Below, piece by piece: positions 22,501 to 37,500 of a DNA stretch of 64,000 bases (the first letter of the stretch is position 1; each line of letters opens with the position of its first letter). Source of the stretch: Mesostigma viride. Lineage: Eukaryota; Streptophyta; Mesostigmatophyceae; Mesostigmatales; Mesostigmataceae. The notes under the pieces were generated by a model. It saw only the letters and a program-made list of their open reading frames with translations, ran no database searches and was not told the DNA's origin. Made by a program: the position numbers and the translations under genes. Location of the stretch: positions 1,429,632 through 1,493,631 of the forward strand of contig RPFO01000648.1 in assembly GCA_009746045.1 (NCBI GenBank). Direction: 5' to 3'.

Positions 22501-25500
22501 GCACAAGCACAGGTAACGGGAGCCACACACGCACAAGCACAAGCACAGGTAACGGGAGCCACACACACACAAGCACAAGCACAGGTAACGGGAGCCACAC
22601 ACACACAAGCACAAGCACAGGTAACGGGAGCCACACAAGCACAAGCACAGGTAACGGGAGCCACACACGCACAAGCACAGGTAACGGGAGCCACACACGC
22701 ACAAGCACAGGTAACGGGAGCCACACAAGCACAAGCACAGGTAACGGGAGCCACACACACACAAGCACAAGCACAGGTAACGGGAGCCACACACGCACAA
22801 GCACAAGCACAGGTAACGGGAGCCACACACGCACAAGCACAGGTAACGGGAGCCACACACGCACAAGCACAAGCACAGGTAACGGGAGCCACACACGCAC
22901 AAGCACAAGCACAGGTAACGGGAGCCACACACGCACAAGCACAAGCACAGGTAACGGGAGCCACACACGCACAAGCACAAGCACAGGTAACGGGAGCCAC
23001 ACACACACAGCACAAGCACAGGTAACGGGAGCCACACACACACAAGCACAAGCACAGGTAACGGGAGCCACACACACACAAGCACAAGCACAGGTAACGG
23101 GAGCCACACACGCACACAGCACAGGTAACGGGAGCCACACAAGCACAAGCACAGGTAACGGGAGCCACACACACAAGCACAAGCACAGGTAACGGGAGCC
23201 ACACACGCACAAGCACAAGCACAGGTAACGGGAGCCACACACGCACAAGCACAGGTAACGGGAGCCACACACGCACAAGCACAAGCACAGGTAACGGGAG
23301 CCACACACGCACAAGCACAAGCACAGGTAACGGGAGCCACACACACACAAGCACAAGCACAGGTAACGGGAGCCACACAAGCACAAGCACAGGTAACGGG
23401 AGCCACACACACAGCACAAGCACAGGTAACGGGAGCCACACACACACAAGCACAAGCACAGGTAACGGGAGCCACACACGCACAAGCACAAGCACAGGTA
23501 ACGGGAGCCACACACACACAAGCACAAGCACAGGTAACGGGAGCCACACACGCACAAGCACAAGCACAGGTAACGGGAGCCACACACACACGCACAAGCA
23601 CAGGTAACGGGAGCCACACAGCACAAGCACAAGCACAGGTAACGGGAGCCACACACGCACAAGCACAAGCACAGGTAACGGGAGCCACACACGCACAAGC
23701 ACAAGCACAGGTAACGGGAGCCACACACGCACAAGCACAAGCACAGGTAACGGGAGCCACACACACAGCACAAGCACAGGTAACGGGAGCCACACACACA
23801 AGCACAAGCACAGGTAACGGGAGCCACACACACACAAGCACAAGCACAGGTAACGGGAGCCACACACGCACAAGCACAAGCACAGGTAACGGGAGCCACA
23901 CACACACAAGCACAAGCACAGGTAACGGGAGCCACACACACAAGCACAAGCACAGGTAACGGGAGCCACACAAGCACAAGCACAGGTAACGGGAGCCACA
24001 CAAGCACAAGCACAGGTAACGGGAGCCACACACACACAAGCACAAGCACAGGTAACGGGAGCCACACAAGCACAAGCACAGGTAACGGGAGCCACACACA
24101 CACAAGCACAAGCACAGGTAACGGGAGCCACACACGCACAAGCACAGGTAACGGGAGCCACACACACACAAGCACAAGCACAGGTAACGGGAGCCACACA
24201 CGCACAAGCACAGGTAACGGGAGCCACACACACACAAGCACAAGCACAGGTAACGGGAGCCACACACGCACAAGCACAGGTAACGGGAGCCACACACGCA
24301 CAAGCACAAGCACAGGTAACGGGAGCCACACACGCACAAGCACAGGTAACGGGAGCCACACACACACAAGCACAAGCACAGGTAACGGGAGCCACACACA
24401 CAAGCACAAGCACAGGTAACGGGAGCCACACACGCACAAGCACAAGCACAGGTAACGGGAGCCACACACGCACAAGCACAGGTAACGGGAGCCACACACA
24501 CACAAGCACAAGCACAGGTAACGGGAGCCACACACGCACAAGCACAAGCACAGGTAACGGGAGCCACACACGCACAAGCACAGGTAACGGGAGCCACACA
24601 CGCACAAGCACAAGCACAGGTAACGGGAGCCACACACACACAAGCACAAGCACAGGTAACGGGAGCCACACACGCACAAGCACAAGCACAGGTAACGGGA
24701 GCCACACACGCACAAGCACAAGCACAGGTAACGGGAGCCACACACACACAAGCACAAGCACAGGTAACGGGAGCCACACACGCACAAGCACAAGCACAGG
24801 TAACGGGAGCCACACAAGCACAAGCACAGGTAACGGGAGCCACACACGCACAAGCACAAGCACAGGTAACGGGAGCCACACACACAAGCACAAGCACAGG
24901 TAACGGGAGCCACACACGCACAAGCACAGGTAACGGGAGCCACACACGCACAAGCACAAGCACAGGTAACGGGAGCCACACACGCACAAGCACAAGCACA
25001 GGTAACGGGAGCCACACACGCACAAGCACAGGTAACGGGAGCCACACACGCACAAGCACAGGTAACGGGAGCCACACAAGCACAAGCACAGGTAACGGGA
25101 GCCACACACAAGCACAAGCACAGGTAACGGGAGCCACACGCACAAGCACAGGTAACGGGAGCCACACACACACAAGCACAGGTAACGGGAGCCACACACG
25201 CACAAGCACAGGTAACGGGAGCCACACACGCACAAGCACAAGCACAGGTAACGGGAGCCACACACACAAGCACAAGCACAGGTAACGGGAGCCACACACA
25301 CAAGCACAAGCACAGGTAACGGGAGCCACACACACACAAGCACAAGCACAGGTAACGGGAGCCACACACAAGCACAAGCACAGGTAACGGGAGCCACACA
25401 CGCACAAGCACAAGCACAGGTAACGGGAGCCACACACACACAAGCACAAGCACAGGTAACGGGAGCCACACAGCACAAGCACAAGCACAGGTAACGGGAG

Positions 25501-28500
25501 CCACACAGCACAAGCACAAGCACAGGTAACGGGAGCCACACACACACAAGCACAAGCACAGGTAACGGGAGCCACACACGCACAAGCACAAGCACAGGTA
25601 ACGGGAGCCACACACGCACAAGCACAAGCACAGGTAACGGGAGCCACACACGCACAAGCACAGGTAACGGGAGCCACACACGCACAAGCACAAGCACAGG
25701 TAACGGGAGCCACACACGCACAAGCACAGGTAACGGGAGCCACACACACACAAGCACAAGCACAGGTAACGGGAGCCACACACGCACAAGCACAAGCACA
25801 GGTAACGGGAGCCACACACACACAAGCACAAGCACAGGTAACGGGAGCCACACACGCACAAGCACAAGCACAGGTAACGGGAGCCACACACAGCACAAGC
25901 ACAGGTAACGGGAGCCACACACACAGCACAAGCACAGGTAACGGGAGCCACACACGCACAAGCACAGGTAACGGGAGCCACACACGCACAAGCACAAGCA
26001 CAGGTAACGGGAGCACACACACGCACAAGCACAGGTAACGGGAGCCACACACACAAGCACAAGCACAGGTAACGGGAGCCACACACACAAGCACAAGCAC
26101 AGGTAACGGGAGCCACACACACACAAGCACAAGCACAGGTAACGGGAGCCACACACGCACAAGCACAAGCACAGGTAACGGGAGCCACACACGCACAAGC
26201 ACAGGTAACGGGAGCCACACACACAGCACAAGCACAGGTAACGGGAGCCACACACGCACAAGCACAAGCACAGGTAACGGGAGCCACACACACACAAGCA
26301 CAAGCACAGGTAACGGGAGCCACACACGCACAAGCACAAGCACAGGTAACGGGAGCCACACACGCACAAGCACAAGCACAGGTAACGGGAGCCACACACA
26401 CACAAGCACAAGCACAGGTAACGGGAGCCACACACACACAAGCACAAGCACAGGTAACGGGAGCCACACACAGCACAAGCACAGGTAACGGGAGCCACAC
26501 ACACAAGCACAAGCACAGGTAACGGGAGCCACACACGCACAAGCACAAGCACAGGTAACGGGAGCCACACACGCACAAGCACAAGCACAGGTAACGGGAG
26601 CCACACACGCACAAGCACAAGCACAGGTAACGGGAGCCACACACAGCACAAGCACAGGTAACGGGAGCCACACACAGCACAAGCACAGGTAACGGGAGCC
26701 ACACACACACAAGCACAAGCACAGGTAACGGGAGCCACACACGCACAAGCACAAGCACAGGTAACGGGAGCCACACACGCACAGCACAAGCACAGGTAAC
26801 GGGAGCCACACACACAAGCACAAGCACAGGTAACGGGAGCCACACACGCACAAGCACAAGCACAGGTAACGGGAGCCACACACGCACAAGCACAAGCACA
26901 GGTAACGGGAGCCACACACGCACAAGCACAAGCACAGGTAACGGGAGCCACACACGCACAAGCACAAGCACAGGTAACGGGAGCCACCACAAGCACAAGC
27001 ACAGGTAACGGGAGCACACACACGCACAAGCACAGGTAACGGGAGCCACACACACACAAGCACAGGTAACGGGAGCCACACAAGCACAAGCACAGGTAAC
27101 GGGAGCCACACACGCACAAGCACAAGCACAGGTAACGGGAGCCACACACGCACAAGCACAAGCACAGGTAACGGGAGCCACACACGCACAAGCACAGGTA
27201 ACGGGAGCCACACACAAGCACAAGCACAGGTAACGGGAGCCACACAAGCACAAGCACAGGTAACGGGAGCACACACAAGCACAAGCACAGGTAACGGGAG
27301 CCACACAAGCACAAGCACAGGTAACGGGAGCCACACACAGCACAAGCACAGGTAACGGGAGCCACACACACACAAGCACAAGCACAGGTAACGGGAGCCA
27401 CACACGCACAAGCACAAGCACAGGTAACGGGAGCCACACACGCACAAGCACAGGTAACGGGAGCCACACGCACAAGCACAAGCACAGGTAACGGGAGCCA
27501 CACACACACAAGCACAAGCACAGGTAACGGGAGCCACACACGCACAAGCACAGGTAACGGGAGCCACACACACACAAGCACAAGCACAGGTAACGGGAGC
27601 CACACACACACAAGCACAAGCACAGGTAACGGGAGCCACACACGCACAAGCACAAGCACAGGTAACGGGAGCCACACACGCACAAGCACAAGCACAGGTA
27701 ACGGGAGCCACACACGCACAAGCACAGGTAACGGGAGCCACACACACAAGCACAAGCACAGGTAACGGGAGCCACACACGCACAAGCACAAGCACAGGTA
27801 ACGGGAGCCACACACGCACAAGCACAGGTAACGGGAGCCACACACGCACAAGCACAAGCACAGGTAACGGGAGCCACACACACACAAGCACAAGCACAGG
27901 TAACGGGAGCCACACACAGCACAAGCACAGGTAACGGGAGCCACACACGCACAAGCACAGGTAACGGGAGCCACACACACAAGCACAAGCACAGGTAACG
28001 GGAGCCACACACGCACAAGCACAGGTAACGGGAGCCACACACGCACAAGCACAAGCACAGGTAACGGGAGCCACACAAGCACAAGCACAGGTAACGGGAG
28101 CCACACACACACAAGCACAAGCACAGGTAACGGGAGCCACACACACAAGCACAAGCACAGGTAACGGGAGCCACACACACACAAGCACAAGCACAGGTAA
28201 CGGGAGCCACACACGCACAAGCACAAGCACAGGTAACGGGAGCCACACACGCACAAGCACAAGCACAGGTAACGGGAGCCACACAAGCACAAGCACAGGT
28301 AACGGGAGCCACACACACAAGCACAAGCACAGGTAACGGGAGCCACACACACACAAGCACAAGCACAGGTAACGGGAGCCACACACACACAAGCACAAGC
28401 ACAGGTAACGGGAGCACACACACAAGCACAAGCACAGGTAACGGGAGCCACACACACAGCACAAGCACAGGTAACGGGAGCCACACACGCACAAGCACAA

Positions 28501-31500
28501 GCACAGGTAACGGGAGCCACACACACACAAGCACAAGCACAGGTAACGGGAGCCACACACACAAGCACAAGCACAGGTAACGGGAGCCACACACACACAG
28601 CACAAGCACAGGTAACGGGAGCCACACACGCACAAGCACAAGCACAGGTAACGGGAGCCACACACACAAGCACAAGCACAGGTAACGGGAGCACACACAC
28701 AGCACAAGCACAGGTAACGGGAGCCACACACGCACAAGCACAAGCACAGGTAACGGGAGCCACACACGCACAAGCACAAGCACAGGTAACGGGAGCCACA
28801 CACGCACAAGCACAGGTAACGGGAGCCACACACGCACAAGCACAGGTAACGGGAGCCACACACGCACAAGCACAAGCACAGGTAACGGGAGCCACACACA
28901 CACAAGCACAAGCACAGGTAACGGGAGCCACACACACAGCACAAGCACAGGTAACGGGAGCCACACACGCACAAGCACAAGCACAGGTAACGGGAGCCAC
29001 ACACACACAAGCACAAGCACAGGTAACGGGAGCCACACACACACAGCACAAGCACAGGTAACGGGAGCCACACACGCACAAGCACAAGCACAGGTAACGG
29101 GAGCCACACACGCACAAGCACAAGCACAGGTAACGGGAGCCACACACACACAAGCACAAGCACAGGTAACGGGAGCCACACACGCACAAGCACAGGTAAC
29201 GGGAGCCACACACGCACAAGCACAAGCACAGGTAACGGGAGCCACACACGCACAAGCACAAGCACAGGTAACGGGAGCCACACACGCACAAGCACAAGCA
29301 CAGGTAACGGGAGCCACACACACAAGCACAAGCACAGGTAACGGGAGCACACACAAGCACAAGCACAGGTAACGGGAGCCACACACACACAAGCACAAGC
29401 ACAGGTAACGGGAGCCACACACGCACAAGCACAGGTAACGGGAGCCACACACGCACAAGCACAAGCACAGGTAACGGGAGCCACACACAGCACAAGCACA
29501 GGTAACGGGAGCCACACACAGCACAAGCACAGGTAACGGGAGCCACACACACACAAGCACAAGCACAGGTAACGGGAGCCACACACAGCACAAGCACAGG
29601 TAACGGGAGCCACACACACACAAGCACAAGCACAGGTAACGGGAGCCACACACGCACAAGCACAAGCACAGGTAACGGGAGCCACACAAGCACAAGCACA
29701 GGTAACGGGAGCCACACACGCACAAGCACAGGTAACGGGAGCCACACACGCACAAGCACAAGCACAGGTAACGGGAGCCACACACACACAAGCACAGGTA
29801 ACGGGAGCCACACACGCACAAGCACAAGTAACGGGAGCCACACTCGCATAAGCACAGGTAACGGGAGCCACACACACACAAGCACAAGCACAGGTAACGG
29901 GAGCCACACACACACAAGCACAGGTAACGGGAGCCACACAAGCACAAGCACAGGTAACGGGAGCCACACACGCACAAGCACAAGCACAGGTAACGGGAGC
30001 CACACACGCACAAGCACAGGTAACGGGAGCCACACAGCACAAGCACAAGCACAGGTAACGGGAGCCACACACACAAGCACAAGCACAGGTAACGGGAGCC
30101 ACACACGCACAAGCACAAGCACAGGTAACGGGAGCCACACACGCACAAGCACAAGCACAGGTAACGGGAGCCACACACGCACAAGCACAAGCACAGGTAA
30201 CGGGAGCCACACAAGCACAAGCACAGGTAACGGGAGCCACACACAGCACAAGCACAGGTAACGGGAGCCACACACACACAAGCACAAGCACAGGTAACGG
30301 GAGCCACACACAAGCACAAGCACAGGTAACGGGAGCCACACACGCACAAGCACAAGCACAGGTAACGGGAGCACACACACGCACAAGCACAGGTAACGGG
30401 AGCCACACACACACGCACAAGCACAGGTAACGGGAGCCACACACGCACAAGCACAGGTAACGGGAGCCACACACAAGCACAAGCACAGGTAACGGGAGCC
30501 ACACACACACAAGCACAGGTAACGGGAGCCACACACACACAAGCACAAGCACAGGTAACGGGAGCCACACACACACAAGCACAAGCACAGGTAACGGGAG
30601 CCACACACAAGCACAAGCACAGGTAACGGGAGCCACACACGCACAAGCACAAGCACAGGTAACGGGAGCCACACAAGCACAAGCACAAGCACAGGTAACG
30701 GGAGCCACACACGCACAAGCACAAGCACAGGTAACGGGAGCCACACACACACAAGCACAGGTAACGGGAGCCACACACACACAAGCACAAGCACAGGTAA
30801 CGGGAGCCACACACGCACAAGCACAGGTAACGGGAGCCACACACACACAAGCACAAGCACAGGTAACGGGAGCCACACACACACAAGCACAAGCACAGGT
30901 AACGGGAGCCACACACAACACAAGCACAGGTAACGGGAGCCACACACACACAAGCACAAGCACAGGTAACGGGAGCCACACACGCACAAGCACAGGTAAC
31001 GGGAGCCACACACAGCACAAGCACAGGTAACGGGAGCCACACAAGCACAAGCACAGGTAACGGGAGCCACACACACAAGCACAAGCACAGGTAACGGGAG
31101 CCACACACGCACAAGCACAGGTAACGGGAGCCACACACACAAGCACAAGCACAGGTAACGGGAGCCACACACACAAGCACAAGCACAGGTAACGGGAGCC
31201 ACACACGCACAAGCACAAGCACAGGTAACGGGAGCCACACACGCACAAGCACAGGTAACGGGAGCCACACACGCACAAGCACAAGCACAGGTAACGGGAG
31301 CCACACACGCACAAGCACAGGTAACGGGAGCCACACACACACAAGCACAAGCACAGGTAACGGGAGCCACACACACACAAGCACAAGCACAGGTAACGGG
31401 AGCCACACACGCACAAGCACAAGCACAGGTAACGGGAGCCACACACACACAAGCACAAGCACAGGTAACGGGAGCCACACACGCACAAGCACAAGCACAG

Positions 31501-34500
31501 GTAACGGGAGCCACACACGCACAAGCACAGGTAACGGGAGCCACACACGCACAAGCACAAGCACAGGTAACGGGAGCCACACACGCACAAGCACAGGTAA
31601 CGGGAGCCACACACAAGCACAAGCACAGGTAACGGGAGCCACACACACAAGCACAAGCACAGGTAACGGGAGCCACACACGCACAAGCACAGGTAACGGG
31701 AGCCACACACGCACAAGCACAAGCACAGGTAACGGGAGCCACACAAGCACAAGCACAGGTAACGGGAGCCACACACACACAAGCACAAGCACAGGTAACG
31801 GGAGCCACACACACAAGCACAAGCACAGGTAACGGGAGCCACACACGCACAAGCACAAGCACAGGTAACGGGAGCCACACACGCACAAGCACAAGCACAG
31901 GTAACGGGAGCCACACAAGCACAAGCACAGGTAACGGGAGCCACACACACAAGCACAAGCACAGGTAACGGGAGCCACACACACACAAGCACAAGCACAG
32001 GTAACGGGAGCCACACACACACAAGCACAAGCACAGGTAACGGGAGCCACACACACACAAGCACAAGCACAGGTAACGGGAGCCACACACACAAGCACAA
32101 GCACAGGTAACGGGAGCCACACACACAAGCACAAGCACAGGTAACGGGAGCCACACACGCACAAGCACAGGTAACGGGAGCCACACACAGCACAAGCACA
32201 GGTAACGGGAGCCACACAAGCACAAGCACAGGTAACGGGAGCCACACACACACAAGCACAAGCACAGGTAACGGGAGCCACACACGCACAAGCACAAGCA
32301 CAGGTAACGGGAGCCACACACACAAGCACAAGCACAGGTAACGGGAGCCACACACGCACAAGCACAGGTAACGGGAGCCACACACACAAGCACAAGCACA
32401 GGTAACGGGAGCCACACACACAAGCACAAGCACAGGTAACGGGAGCCACACAAGCACAAGCACAGGTAACGGGAGCCACACACGCACAAGCACAAGCACA
32501 GGTAACGGGAGCCACACACGCACAAGCACAGGTAACGGGAGCCACACACACAAGCACAAGCACAGGTAACGGGAGCCACACACGCACAAGCACAAGCACA
32601 GGTAACGGGAGCCACACAAGCACAAGCACAGGTAACGGGAGCCACACACACACAGCACAAGCACAGGTAACGGGAGCCACACACGCACAAGCACAAGCAC
32701 AGGTAACGGGAGCCACACACACAAGCACAAGCACAGGTAACGGGAGCCACACAAGCACAAGCACAGGTAACGGGAGCCACACACGCACAAGCACAAGCAC
32801 AGGTAACGGGAGCCACACACGCACAAGCACAGGTAACGGGAGCCACACACACAAGCACAAGCACAGGTAACGGGAGCCACACACGCACAAGCACAGGTAA
32901 CGGGAGCCACACACGCACAAGCACAAGCACAGGTAACGGGAGCCACACACGCACAAGCACAAGCACAGGTAACGGGAGCCACACACGCACAAGCACAAGC
33001 ACAGGTAACGGGAGCCACACACACAGCACAAGCACAGGTAACGGGAGCCACACACGCACAGCACAAGCACAGGTAACGGGAGCCACACACACACAAGCAC
33101 AAGCACAGGTAACGGGAGCCACACACGCACAAGCACAAGCACAGGTAACGGGAGCCACACACGCACAAGCACAAGCACAGGTAACGGGAGCCACACACGC
33201 ACAAGCACAAGCACAGGTAACGGGAGCCACACACACAAGCACAAGCACAGGTAACGGGAGCCACACACGCACAAGCACAGGTAACGGGAGCCACACACGC
33301 ACAAGCACAAGCACAGGTAACGGGAGCCACACACGCACAAGCACAGGTAACGGGAGCCACACACACAAGCACAAGCACAGGTAACGGGAGCCACACACGC
33401 ACAAGCACAGGTAACGGGAGCCACACACGCACAAGCACAAGCACAGGTAACGGGAGCCACACACGCACAAGCACAGGTAACGGGAGCCACACACACACAA
33501 GCACAAGCACAGGTAACGGGAGCCACACACGCACAAGCACAGGTAACGGGAGCCACACAGCACAAGCACAAGCACAGGTAACGGGAGCCACACAAGCACA
33601 AGCACAGGTAACGGGAGCCACACACAGCACAAGCACAGGTAACGGGAGCCACACACACAGCACAAGCACAGGTAACGGGAGCCACACACGCACAAGCACA
33701 GGTAACGGGAGCCACACACGCACAAGCACAAGCACAGGTAACGGGAGCCACACACAAGCACAAGCACAGGTAACGGGAGCCACACACACAGCACAAGCAC
33801 AGGTAACGGGAGCCACACACGCACAAGCACAAGCACAGGTAACGGGAGCCACACACGCACAAGCACAGGTAACGGGAGCCACACACACAAGCACAAGCAC
33901 AGGTAACGGGAGCCACACACGCACAAGCACAGGTAACGGGAGCCACACACGCACAAGCACAAGCACAGGTAACGGGAGCCACACACGCACAAGCACAAGC
34001 ACAGGTAACGGGAGCCACACACGCACAAGCACAAGCACAGGTAACGGGAGCCACACACACAAGCACAAGCACAGGTAACGGGAGCCACACACACAAGCAC
34101 AAGCACAGGTAACGGGAGCCACACACACACAAGCACAAGCACAGGTAACGGGAGCCACACACGCACAAGCACAAGCACAGGTAACGGGAGCCACACACGC
34201 ACAAGCACAGGTAACGGGAGCCACACACACAAGCACAAGCACAGGTAACGGGAGCCACACAAGCACAAGCACAGGTAACGGGAGCCACACACACAAGCAC
34301 AAGCACAGGTAACGGGAGCCACACAAGCACAAGCACAGGTAACGGGAGCCACACAAGCACAAGCACAGGTAACGGGAGCCACACACGCACAAGCACAAGC
34401 ACAGGTAACGGGAGCCACACACGCACAAGCACAAGCACAGGTAACGGGAGCCACACACGCACAAGCACAGGTAACGGGAGCCACACACGCACAAGCACAG

Positions 34501-37500
34501 GTAACGGGAGCCACACACGCACAAGCACAAGCACAGGTAACGGGAGCCACACACACACGCACAAGCACAGGTAACGGGAGCCACACACGCACAAGCACAA
34601 GCACAGGTAACGGGAGCCACACACGCACAAGCACAAGCACAGGTAACGGGAGCCACACGCACAAGCACAAGCACAGGTAACGGGAGCCACACACAAGCAC
34701 AAGCACAGGTAACGGGAGCCACACACACACAAGCACAAGCACAGGTAACGGGAGCCACACACACACAGCACAAGCACAGGTAACGGGAGCCACACACACA
34801 CAAGCACAAGCACAGGTAACGGGAGCCACACACGCACAAGCACAAGCACAGGTAACGGGAGCCACACACGCACAAGCACAAGCACAGGTAACGGGAGCCA
34901 CACACGCACAAGCACAAGCACAGGTAACGGGAGCCACACACACACAAGCACAAGCACAGGTAACGGGAGCCACACACGCACAAGCACAAGCACAAGCACA
35001 AGCACAGGTAACGGGAGCCACACACACACAAGCACAAGCACAGGTAACGGGAGCCACACACGCACAAGCACAAGCACAGGTAACGGGAGCCACACACGCA
35101 CAAGCACAAGCACAGGTAACGGGAGCCACACACACAAGCACAAGCACAGGTAACGGGAGCCACACACACACAAGCACAAGCACAGGTAACGGGAGCCACA
35201 CACACACAAGCACAAGCACAGGTAACGGGAGCCACACACGCACAAGCACAAGCACAGGTAACGGGAGCCACACACACACAAGCACAGGTAACGGGAGCCA
35301 CACACGCACAAGCACAGGTAACGGGAGCCACACACGCACAAGCACAGGTAACGGGAGCCACACAAGCACAAGCACAGGTAACGGGAGCCACACAAGCACA
35401 AGCACAGGTAACGGGAGCCACACACGCACAAGCACAGGTAACGGGAGCCACACACACACAAGCACAAGCACAGGTAACGGGAGCCACACAAGCACAAGCA
35501 CAGGTAACGGGAGCCACACACGCACAAGCACAAGCACAGGTAACGGGAGCCACACACACACAAGCACAGGTAACGGGAGCCACACACACACAAGCACAAG
35601 CACAGGTAACGGGAGCCACACACACACAAGCACAAGCACAGGTAACGGGAGCCACACACGCACAAGCACAAGCACAGGTAACGGGAGCCACACACACAAG
35701 CACAAGCACAGGTAACGGGAGCCACACACACACAAGCACAAGCACAGGTAACGGGAGCCACACACGCACAAGCACAAGCACAGGTAACGGGAGCCACACA
35801 CACACAGCACAGGTAACGGGAGCCACACACACAAGCACAAGCACAGGTAACGGGAGCCACACAAGCACAAGCACAGGTAACGGGAGCCACACACAGCACA
35901 AGCACAGGTAACGGGAGCCACACACACACAAGCACAAGCACAGGTAACGGGAGCCACACACGCACAAGCACAGGTAACGGGAGCCACACACACACAAGCA
36001 CAAGCACAGGTAACGGGAGCCACACACACACAAGCACAAGCACAGGTAACGGGAGCCACACACGCACAAGCACAGGTAACGGGAGCCACACACACACAAG
36101 CACAAGCACAGGTAACGGGAGCCACACACGCACAAGCACAGGTAACGGGAGCCACACACACACAAGCACAAGCACAGGTAACGGGAGCCACACACGCACA
36201 AGCACAAGCACAGGTAACGGGAGCCACACACGCACAAGCACAAGCACAGGTAACGGGAGCCACACACACACAAGCACAAGCACAGGTAACGGGAGCCACA
36301 CACGCACAAGCACAAGCACAGGTAACGGGAGCACACACAAGCACAAGCACAGGTAACGGGAGCCACACACGCACAAGCACAAGCACAGGTAACGGGAGCC
36401 ACACAGCACAAGCACAAGCACAGGTAACGGGAGCCACACAAGCACAAGCACAGGTAACGGGAGCCACACACGCACAAGCACAAGCACAGGTAACGGGAGC
36501 CACACACACAAGCACAAGCACAGGTAACGGGAGCCACACACGCACAAGCACAAGCACAGGTAACGGGAGCCACACACGCACAAGCACAAGCACAGGTAAC
36601 GGGAGCCACACAAGCACAAGCACAGGTAACGGGAGCCACACACGCACAAGCACAGGTAACGGGAGCCACACACACAAGCACAAGCACAGGTAACGGGAGC
36701 CACACACGCACAAGCACAAGCACAGGTAACGGGAGCCACACACGCACAAGCACAAGCACAGGTAACGGGAGCCACACACGCACAAGCACAAGCACAGGTA
36801 ACGGGAGCCACACACACACAAGCACAAGCACAGGTAACGGGAGCCACACACACACAAGCACAAGCACAGGTAACGGGAGCCACACACGCACAAGCACAAG
36901 CACAGGTAACGGGAGCCACACACGCACAAGCACAAGCACAGGTAACGGGAGCCACACACGCACAAGCACAGGTAACGGGAGCCACACAGCACAAGCACAA
37001 GCACAGGTAACGGGAGCCACACACGCACAAGCACAGGTAACGGGAGCCACACACGCACAAGCACAAGCACAGGTAACGGGAGCCACACAGCACAAGCACA
37101 AGCACAGGTAACGGGAGCCACACAAGCACAAGCACAGGTAACGGGAGCCACACACGCACAAGCACAAGCACAGGTAACGGGAGCCACACAAGCACAAGCA
37201 CAGGTAACGGGAGCCACACAGCACAAGCACAAGCACAGGTAACGGGAGCCACACACGCACAAGCACAAGCACAGGTAACGGGAGCCACACACGCACAAGC
37301 ACAGGTAACGGGAGCCACACACGCACAAGCACAGGTAACGGGAGCCACACACGCACAAGCACAGGTAACGGGAGCCACACACACGCACAAGCACAGGTAA
37401 CGGGAGCCACACACGCACAAGCACAAGCACAGGTAACGGGAGCCACACACACACAAGCACAGGTAACGGGAGCCACACACGCACAAGCACAGGTAACGGG